Position numbers and translations under genes: made by a program
Shown: in pieces, positions 1 through 7,400 of the stretch
How positions within the stretch are numbered: the stretch's first letter is position 1
Layout: each line of letters begins with the position of its first letter
Origin: a virus
Strand: one strand, 5' to 3'
Length of the DNA stretch: 24,052 nt
Virus record (IMG/VR): IMGVR_UViG_3300020183_000456
Span: 1 to 24,052 of that record
Notes under the pieces: generated by a model
What the model was told of the DNA's origin: nothing
Seen by the model: only the letters and a program-made list of their open reading frames with translations
The model's database searches: none

Positions 1-259
1 TTGGTGTAGGAGTCGGAGTAGTACCTGCAGCTGTAATAGTTATTCCTGCAGATGGTTGTAATCCGCAAGCTGCTGAACCAGAAACTTTTACTAGAGTAGC
101 TCCGTTAGGTACTGTTACCTGATAGCCAGCTAGCAAAGTAGCTAAGGTTATACCAGTAGCAACTGGAGCTGCATAGCTATCTCCATTAGAGTAGATATCG
201 AAAGTAGTTCCGTTACCTGCTCCTGCCGAAGTTAATGTTATTTCTACTATTTTAGACAT
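1..259 (-). CDS. PT-linker fibre/adhesin protein, 3' part cut off by window edge
   Basis: The reading frame starts at an ATG (257-259) 14 nt after the stop of the 800-aa fibre gene and stays open to base 1, so only the first ~86 residues are visible. It begins MSKIVEITLTSAGAG, continues as a small beta-rich, Gly/Ala/Thr-rich domain with one Cys, and ends in a Thr-Pro repeat exactly at the edge. The Thr-Pro stretch matches the linkers of the upstream 800-aa protein, so this is likely another modular virion fibre or adhesin of the same system. A TATTTATA motif lies 4 nt before the start codon. The product name is inferred from composition and context; I do not recognise the N-terminal domain. 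Confidence 0.7.
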   Translation of the reverse strand, partial: MSKIVEITLTSAGAGNGTTFDIYSNGDSYAAPVATGITLATLLAGYQVTVPNGATLVKVSGSAACGLQPSAGITITAAGTTPTPTP

Positions 260-263
260 TCAA

Positions 264-271
264 TATAAATA
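264..271 (-). promoter_or_regulatory. TATTTATA motif, candidate late promoter
   Basis: Coding strand reads AAATATTTATATTGAATG. The octamer sits inside the 14-nt gap between the 800-aa gene and the next fibre gene, 4 nt before its ATG. If it acts as a -10 element, the transcript would be essentially leaderless. It is one of five exact copies, all intergenic. Confidence 0.45.
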
Positions 272-273
272 TT

Positions 274-1125
274 TTATATACAATTCTGTGCATCTAGTAC
301 AGCACCGTTAGCTGCTATCTGTGCACGTACTGATCCAATTCCTCCTTGTATTTGATACCTATAGTAATCTCCTGTACCAGCAAATTCAGAAGTAAGAGCT
401 GAATCGGTATAGAAAGTGGTTACTGTCAATGCCGTACTTTCAGCAGCATATAATGTTACACTTGTATGAGAACTAGCACAAGCAGCAACAGGATCAGCAT
501 AAGAAGTATCGTTTACTATATAAGTGTAGTAAGTTATTGGAGTAGGAGTAGGAGTATTTGTAGGTGCTGCTGGTGTAGGAGTAGGTGTATTAGTAGGAGC
601 AGAACATAGTCCTATTTGAGTTAAAGTAGTTCCATTTAACGAAGTAGGGTTACCTATCGTATCGCAGTTACAGAAATTACCAGTTGCATCTCCTGACGAT
701 ACTACTTTCGATTGATTAGAACCGTCTTCACAAGAATAATAACTTATAATATCTCCTTCAGCTGGTATACTTCCTCCTTGATATTCCCAACTATTACAAG
801 TAGCACAAGAGAACGGAGTTGGTGTAGGTGTTGGAGTTGCAGTAGGACCAGGAGTAGGAGTAGGTACTAAACATATAGCAATATTAGTAACGTTACCTGA
901 AGAGTCGATTTCACAACTATAATAATCCGTCTCTCCATCTAACTGAAATTTATAGAATCCAGGAGCTCCTGTTGGAACTAATCCACTACCTGATAACTGA
1001 GGATTGTTAAAGAATTTTATTACGGCTGTTGAACTAGATGCTGCTGCATATGATGTTACGCTAGTTATAAAAGGATCTGCGCAAGCGCTTGCTGCATCAG
1101 CATAGTGTACGCCTAAAAATTTATA
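274..1125 (-). repeat. Duplicated ~85-residue domain in the fibre protein
   Basis: The two copies correspond to bases ~871-1125 and ~274-537 and are separated by a Cys-rich domain and TP linkers. They align over most of their length: SACADPFITSVTSYAA with AACASSHTSVTLYAA, then GFYKFQL with YYRYQI, then a terminal SGNVTNIAIC with ANGAVLDAQNC. Divergence is high, so the duplication is old or the domains were acquired separately. Confidence 0.6.
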
Positions 1126-2676
1126 TTTCGTAGAAGCTACTACAGGAGTAGGAGTTGGTGTTGGAGTATTAGTAGCTATTATTACAGGAGTAGGAGTAGG
1201 AGTTGGTGTACCTGTAGGAGTAGGAGTTGGTGTAGGTGTCGGTAATACAATCTCCACAGCAGTTCCTAATACTGCACAATTAGGTGTTGGTGTTGGAGTT
1301 GGAGTAGGAGTAGGAAGATTAAGTAAAAAGTTATTAATAAAGATAGATTGAGTACTACCTGCACTTGCTGATAGAGGTACTGTAAAGAAATCTAAACCTG
1401 TATTTCTACTATAAGTTACAAAAGAAGATGCTGATACTAATCCGCCTCCTGCATTACTACTGGTGGTTTCTACTACTTCAGATCCAGAAGTAACAGTAGG
1501 GTACCCTATAATATTCCAAACACTACCGGTATAAGGAATACTTCCACTTGAATCGTTGGTCTGATAGAAAGTTTCTACTATTAACGATCTAGTGTTGTGA
1601 TATATGTTACCAGCAGAAGCGGTTATAGTAAAAGATCCTGATAATAATTGTCCAGGTTTAACTGAGTTAACATCTGGTAAAAAGGTGTAACCACTACCGT
1701 CTTCTCTAATTCTAAAATTATTATCTAATACTACTTCAGTAAAAGAAGAGCTATACTGGTTCATCTTCCAAATAACGTAAACATCAGGATACGGAGTTGG
1801 TGTGGGTGTAGGCGTTGGAGTTGGAGTTGGCGTCGGCGTCGGAGATGGAGTTGGAGTAGGCGTGTTAGTAGGAGTCGGTGTTGGAGTTGGAGTCGGTGTT
1901 GGAGTTGGAGTTGGTGTTGGCGGTATTATAGAATTTAAATAATAAGGGTTAGTTACTACTGTTAACCCTTGAGCATAAAAAATATTTCCAACCGACCCTG
2001 TGTTATTATTATTAAAAGAATAATTTAAAGCTTCGTAGATAAAGTTAGTACTGTAGAGTAAACTTCCTGTATAGTTACTAAGACTTGCAGTATATCCTAT
2101 TGACCCGGATTTACTCTTTAAGTAAGGTACTATATCTACTAAGTTTCCATTTCTATCATCTACTATATAAAAAGACTTATCAGTAGCTTCTATTGCGAAA
2201 CTTCCTTCTTTTATCTTTTCACCGTACTTTATTTGAGGTATAGAGAAAACTGTAACTTGCCCTGGAAGTCTTACGCTTGCAGATAGGGAAGAAGAGTAAA
2301 AATATCGCGTATCGGAATCTAACGTACCCGATGCAGCTGTAGACTGAAGATAGTTGGTAAAGGATTGTTTAGAAGTGTAATTTCCATCATTATATTCTAC
2401 ATCTGCTAAATCCTGATAAGTCATTTCAGCAGTAGGCTTCAAATAAGATTGAGAGTATACTTGTTGATTGTAGAATAATTTAGATATAGATCTGTAATTC
2501 AAAGAGTGAGTATCTAAATTTACAGACCCGGTATTATCTACTCCTGAGTATATGTAGTTATATCCGCTAGATGTTAGATCTGAGTAATAGGTTATATTTA
2601 TACTACCTTGCTTGTATGCCGTATGTGGTAGTACAGAGACGTCCGATCTATTAAGAGATTTACCTGCAGAACTCAT
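274..2676 (-). CDS. Modular tail fibre/adhesin with Pro-Thr linkers
   Basis: An 800-aa secreted-type, Ser/Thr/Tyr/Gly-rich virion protein. Residues 1-250 form an N-terminal domain that probably anchors it to the tail. Residues 252-295 are an almost pure Thr-Pro linker. Residues 296-452 are a beta-rich domain. Shorter TP linkers lie at about 453-463, 479-512, 603-621 and 693-713. Two homologous ~85-residue Cys-containing domains lie at ~518-602 and ~714-800 (shared pattern ACA..SVT.YAA, F/Y-Y-[KR]-[FY]-Q, terminal C). Between them is a Cys-rich domain (~622-692) with CATC and CNC. It follows baseplate and virion genes and precedes a second TP-linker protein, which fits a host-binding fibre. 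The domain layout is seen directly; receptor binding is inferred. Start ATG at 2674-2676 has A/T-rich upstream sequence and no Shine-Dalgarno. Confidence 0.75.
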   Translation of the reverse strand: MSSAGKSLNRSDVSVLPHTAYKQGSINITYYSDLTSSGYNYIYSGVDNTGSVNLDTHSLNYRSISKLFYNQQVYSQSYLKPTAEMTYQDLADVEYNDGNYTSKQSFTNYLQSTAASGTLDSDTRYFYSSSLSASVRLPGQVTVFSIPQIKYGEKIKEGSFAIEATDKSFYIVDDRNGNLVDIVPYLKSKSGSIGYTASLSNYTGSLLYSTNFIYEALNYSFNNNNTGSVGNIFYAQGLTVVTNPYYLNSIIPPTPTPTPTPTPTPTPTPTNTPTPTPSPTPTPTPTPTPTPTPTPYPDVYVIWKMNQYSSSFTEVVLDNNFRIREDGSGYTFLPDVNSVKPGQLLSGSFTITASAGNIYHNTRSLIVETFYQTNDSSGSIPYTGSVWNIIGYPTVTSGSEVVETTSSNAGGGLVSASSFVTYSRNTGLDFFTVPLSASAGSTQSIFINNFLLNLPTPTPTPTPTPNCAVLGTAVEIVLPTPTPTPTPTGTPTPTPTPVIIATNTPTPTPTPVVASTKYKFLGVHYADAASACADPFITSVTSYAAASSSTAVIKFFNNPQLSGSGLVPTGAPGFYKFQLDGETDYYSCEIDSSGNVTNIAICLVPTPTPGPTATPTPTPTPFSCATCNSWEYQGGSIPAEGDIISYYSCEDGSNQSKVVSSGDATGNFCNCDTIGNPTSLNGTTLTQIGLCSAPTNTPTPTPAAPTNTPTPTPITYYTYIVNDTSYADPVAACASSHTSVTLYAAESTALTVTTFYTDSALTSEFAGTGDYYRYQIQGGIGSVRAQIAANGAVLDAQNCI
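1792..1923 (-). repeat. Long Thr-Pro linker tract (44 residues)
   Basis: On the plus strand the tract reads as GGN-GTN/AGT-type hexamers. On the coding strand it is alternating Pro and Thr with one Ser and one Asn interruption. Pro uses CCA, CCT, CCC and CCG, and Thr uses several codons, so the DNA is a degenerate rather than a perfect repeat. Confidence 0.85.
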
Positions 2677-2715
2677 TATATAATATAAGATTTTTTACTT
2701 ACCAATTCAACTTCA

Positions 2716-3753
2716 TCACCAGTTAAGTTTTACCTGAATGAGGGCTTCTTTGGTAAAATCCTTAACGAGAGGTTTACTCAATTTAGCTACGGCTACTAAC
2801 TCTTGATTATCGTTGTATAAACCTACTGTAGTAAGGTAGGTTTGAGGGTTATTAATCAAAGTTGAATAGAGTAAAGCACCTGATCCTGATATGATACTTG
2901 GATTAGTAGTGTAGTTGAATTGATTGTTTGGTACTCTTACAAATACGTAATCTGAAGATACTGTCTCGTAGCTATTCAAAGTAAACGATGCATTTGTCGG
3001 AGACATTAAACTAAATAAGTTAGACCAAATAAAGTTATTTACGTTTGACTGAGCGTTATAAACAAGATTTATTCCTCCGTAGTTAGGGCTTAAAGATAAT
3101 GCTGCTGGATTTAAAATAATAACTCCTATATCTGCTAGGAATAATCCATAAGATCCAGAATTAGTATAACCTGCAGTTGCAGTACTGAGTGAAGGTTTTA
3201 CTGCTGTAGCATTACCGTTACTTCCACTAACGATATCATAAACTCTACCACAATCTAGATAGTTAACAGTACTAATTTGATTAGCATTTGTAGTTAAAGA
3301 GCAAGTAGTAGCTCCATTAATTAAGGTAAGATTAAATGTACCAGGGAATAAACTTTCTTTGTAGGAGTTTCTATTTACGTTAATAACAAAAATATCTCTA
3401 GCTGTTGTATTTAGACCCCCAAAGTTAAAACTTGTATTTTCATCTCCGTAAACCATATTTCTAAACTGTCCATATATAGTTCTCGTTGGAGAATTTCCTG
3501 CTACTAACTGATTATACCACTGACTTCCAGAACCTGAAATATGCCCATATGCTATCGAAAACTGAGGAAGAGAGGAAGTAGTTGCTCCACTTGCGTGATA
3601 TACATCAGTAAAAAAAGTAGGTGCAGAAGACTTGGCCGGAGTCAAATACATTGTATTTCCTTGCAAAGTTGGGTTTCCTGTAGACCACGCAGGTGCTGTA
3701 ACGGCGTCGTTCGATACTACAAAATCTGTTGATTGAAGAGTTATAAAAGACAT
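2716..3753 (-). CDS. Conserved T4-like virion structural protein
   Basis: A 345-aa beta-rich protein. The C-terminus (last ~45 residues, ..LTTVGLYNDNQELVAVAKLS..) is a signature I recall from structural proteins of marine T4-like phages; the central segment RNMVYGDENTSFNFGG followed by a RDIFVINVNR stretch supports the same family. There is no signal peptide or membrane segment. It lies between the 219-aa virion protein and the long fibre gene, consistent with a baseplate-peripheral or fibre-attachment component. The exact location in the virion is unknown; family membership is from recalled motifs, not a search. Start ATG at 3751-3753 sits 11 nt after the upstream stop. Confidence 0.65.
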   Translation of the reverse strand: MSFITLQSTDFVVSNDAVTAPAWSTGNPTLQGNTMYLTPAKSSAPTFFTDVYHASGATTSSLPQFSIAYGHISGSGSQWYNQLVAGNSPTRTIYGQFRNMVYGDENTSFNFGGLNTTARDIFVINVNRNSYKESLFPGTFNLTLINGATTCSLTTNANQISTVNYLDCGRVYDIVSGSNGNATAVKPSLSTATAGYTNSGSYGLFLADIGVIILNPAALSLSPNYGGINLVYNAQSNVNNFIWSNLFSLMSPTNASFTLNSYETVSSDYVFVRVPNNQFNYTTNPSIISGSGALLYSTLINNPQTYLTTVGLYNDNQELVAVAKLSKPLVKDFTKEALIQVKLNW

Positions 3754-3764
3754 ATTATAATTTA

Positions 3765-4424
3765 TTAAACATTAGTTTTTGTAATAGTTACCGGTACTGA
3801 AATTCTAGCTCCAGAGTCTCTACCTATAACGGTTAAGATAGTATTTAAAGTAGTTCCTGTTCCAAATAAAGTATTAACTGTAGTAGCAGTTAAGTTGATA
3901 GTAGTACCAATTACTGTTTGACTAACTACCGTACCAACCGTAGTAGTAGTATTTAAAGCAGCTGCTGATGGAGTGTTAATTCCAACACCTGTAAACGAAC
4001 TCATAGTTCTAACGTCTCCGATAGTTACTACGTATCCGGATTGCTCAAAAGTAGAAGTAGTTCCTAGATAGTTCAACGTTTGAGGGCTTATTGCTAAAGA
4101 AGCTCCTTGCTTTAAACTAATAGAGGTATATCCTACGTTAATAACCGGTATCTTTGCGGTTCCTCTTGGAAGAGTAATTAGTTTATACTTCATTATCTGT
4201 GTATCATCTGGAAATGCCTCTAATACTGGCATTCTTTCAATAGCTTCTCCATAAAACGCTGATCCTGAAGGGTGATTAGGATTATACAAGGTATAATCTA
4301 CCTCATCATCTGCTAAAGAGAATTGTGTAATTTTAAAAGAACCGTCATTTCTAGCTAGCAGCTCTCTACCCTTTTTTGTTAAAATCGCGTCAACAACGAC
4401 CGAAGTATTATTCAAATAGCCCAT
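3765..4424 (-). CDS. Conserved virion structural protein (ILTKKGRELLA family)
   Basis: A 219-aa protein whose N-terminal half (VVVDAILTKKGRELLARN, then FKITQFSLADDEVDYTLYNP) is a motif I recall from small structural proteins of many T4-like phages. The C-terminal half (~residues 125-219) is Thr/Val-rich and low in charge, likely beta-structured. It is preceded by a TATTTATA motif 19 nt upstream and a 44-nt gap after the giant structural gene, so it probably opens a new transcription unit that includes the 345-aa and fibre genes. Its biochemical role is unknown. The upstream sequence AAATAAAGAAAATATG shows the A-rich start context common in this window. Confidence 0.65.
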   Translation of the reverse strand: MGYLNNTSVVVDAILTKKGRELLARNDGSFKITQFSLADDEVDYTLYNPNHPSGSAFYGEAIERMPVLEAFPDDTQIMKYKLITLPRGTAKIPVINVGYTSISLKQGASLAISPQTLNYLGTTSTFEQSGYVVTIGDVRTMSSFTGVGINTPSAAALNTTTTVGTVVSQTVIGTTINLTATTVNTLFGTGTTLNTILTVIGRDSGARISVPVTITKTNV

Positions 4425-4443
4425 ATTTTCTTTATTTTTCTAT

Positions 4444-4451
4444 TATAAATA
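4444..4451 (-). promoter_or_regulatory. TATTTATA motif, candidate late promoter
   Basis: Coding strand reads AACTATTTATAATAG, 19 nt before the ATG of the 219-aa virion gene and inside the 44-nt gap after the 1966-aa gene. This is the copy with the most normal promoter-to-start spacing. Confidence 0.55.
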
Positions 4452-4468
4452 GTTATTTTTTATAGTTT

Positions 4469-7400
4469 TTATTGAAGGGGTTGATTGGTTTCTATCAATT
4501 TACTTTGTATTTCTCTTGTTATAGAATCTATATTTTTCATTAATCTAGGAGATACGTTATTAGGTATAACTAATCCGTAAGAAGTTTGTCCTGGTTTTTT
4601 AGCAAAATTAAAGATTACATTAGATTCATCTTTCTTTTTTGATAAGAATATAACTTCTGTTAAGAGATTTATAGGTAAAAAACTAGAAGGAAGTTCAGGG
4701 TTTATAGTGATTTTTACTACACTATTAGATCCACTTATCTCTACTGCTCTAACTTCTGATTCCTGATATAAAGTACCTTTTTTAACTATAACTGTATCTC
4801 CTACGTCTAGTGAGAACGGATAGTCTACCGCTCCATAACTATTAAATAAACTACTTGATTGTATAGATCCAGTAGTAAACTCTGGTAAAAATTGATATCC
4901 GTAGAAACCAGATAATTCATTATTGAGTATAAGTTGATTATTTCCGTCAGTACCACTTACAAAAGGAGCTGCTGAAGAAGTAGCAAAAGGATACAGTCCA
5001 ACTACCTGAGTACCTTGAGTAAATCCTAAAGTACCTGCTGTTGATAAAGATGAAGTAAAGTTAGTAGTATTAAGAGAATCTAACTGTAATTTAAACTCAA
5101 TAACATCTCCAGTAGTGAGAGTCAAGTAGTCAGTAGCTATAGAAAAATTCTGCGTAGAAGTTAAATTAGTGTTTACTGTTGAAATCCAGTTACCTCCACC
5201 GTCAGAATTTGACCATACTATTGCACTATTAATATAGTTAAAAGTACGGCTAGTAGCTGCTCCGCAAGGTGTTAGGTTAACGGTACCATAAACAGATCCA
5301 GTAATAGTTACTCCTCCTAAAGTAGGGTTCGGAGCTGTGGAACTTGCTCCATATCCGTATAAGTATTGAATATCGTTAGCTATTACATACTCTCCTGATA
5401 CTGGTCCTTTACATATATTACCACTTCCCGTAACAATATAAAGATATTGACCTACTGGAATAGTATCAATAAGATCTCCTGATTGACCTCTTATCTCAAT
5501 AGGAGTAGTAGTAGTCGTAGGGGTTGCATAATAAGCTAGACTATCATAAGATCTGTTACTATCTATATAGGCTCTAAAGTTAGTAACCGACAAATATTGA
5601 CTAGATGTTGGTATAAACTTAGTCTGAGACGTAATTGAAGATCCGTTTTTTAATACGCTATATGTATAGGATCCTGATATTCCTGTAGATTGTACTTCTG
5701 TACTTAAATCTAAAGAAGAAGTAAATCTGTAAACACCTACGGAAGATACTGTATACTTAGGGTAAGAAGTTGAAGTACCTGCTGTAAAATTATTGTTTTG
5801 ATTTTCCGTTATATTATCGAATAAACTGTAAACTACTTGTAAACTTCCACTAGTTCTAAAAGGATACTTATTAGAAGAAGACCCTGAAATAAATCCGTTA
5901 GGGTTTCTAGAATTATTTGCAGAAAAACTGTTATTAGAAGGAGTTTCAGCAGTCTTTAGAAAGTATAGTTTATTATCTATACTTTGACTATAGTACAAAA
6001 TAGGATAATAGGAATATCCACTATTAAAGATAGTCTTCGGACCATCTGTTAGTTTTTGATTTGAGTATTTTTGATTGTCAAATAGTTTTACTGTCGCTAA
6101 CTCTCCTAATTTAAAAGTATTTTGAAGCTCTTCCCAGTTTTTGTTATCTCTATTTAATTCCGTAAAAGATCCACTTTCATCTACTAGGTAAATTAAAGAA
6201 GCATTATTTCTTTGAAAGAATACAGAACTCGTAACTATTTGAGTAAATAGTCCTACTTTATTTACGTAAGAATCTACAGCCGATACGTCTCCGTATGCTC
6301 TGTTCACCGAAGGTATCGTGCTGTCTAGTATACTGTAGGTATTGTAAAGAGAACTACTATTCTTAGATCCAGCATACCTTAAGGAAGTAAATACAAACGA
6401 GTTATAGTTAGCATCGTTTAAAGTAGCGTATGGCCAAAATCCAGTACTTAAAACTGAGTTGTTAGGATTTAGACTCATAGTATAGTATAAACTATCTATT
6501 AAGCCAAAATTAACCGGTATATACTGTTTAGTAGAATAATCTAAATCGGCTATCTTTACTGACGTTACACTTCCAGAAATATTATGTTGTAAGTAATTTA
6601 AATAAATTAATACATAATCTTGAACGGTAGTTGTATCTGATATTTTATTATCGACTAACTGAGTAAACGAAGAAGATATCTTAATAGTACTTCCTCCATA
6701 TCTACCAGTAAAAGATTCTGCTCCGTCGTTACGAATTAAATTTACAGAACCAGTAAGTCCTTCTATAGTATCTATAAAAGTAGTATTTAAACTAACTCCT
6801 ATACCGTTTGATCCAGATATAAACGCAGTATCTACACTTCCAGTAGCTATTACTTTAGATCTTTGGTTGTATAGAGAAATACTTACGTTAGGAGCATAAG
6901 ATTTTACTTTATTTCTTTCCAGCAAGTGAGATTTTACTAAAACTCCAGTAGTAAGATTTGCCCTTGCAGGTACAAAATCTTTTATCATCTTAAATAAGGA
7001 GTTATCATAAAATTTTATAGCTCTAACTAAATCATATACGTTATAACTGGTTATATACTTTGAGAAGTAAAAATCTTTAAGATTCCTTAAATCTGAGTAA
7101 CTACTACTATACAGGTCAGAAGGATTTCCTACATACTCATCTAGGTCTACATTACCGAATTGAAAAGAAATATCATCATCTATCTGATCTGAAGGAGAGA
7201 ATGCTATTTCTAAATCTAAAGAATTTCTTGTTTGAGACTGGTCTAGTTTTTGAGAGCTTACATAAGGCGATAAAGTACTTCCGGTAGTTTCTATTGTATC
7301 AGGGATAAACACTTTATTGTTTACTTTTTGATATCTACCTGATCTAGGTGTACTGATTATCTCGTACTGGTTATAAGTATGATAATTAGTAGCAAACGCA

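Noticed and set aside
1143-1317. GGAGTN hexamer arrays as a CRISPR array or non-coding microsatellite
   Set aside because: They are in frame throughout, encode Thr-Pro linkers with varied codons, and have no spacer structure.
3541-3732. Plus-strand ORF of 63 codons inside the 345-aa virion gene
   Set aside because: Lies opposite a well-supported gene, has a Cys/Arg-rich composition unlike any neighbour and no supporting context; a shadow frame.
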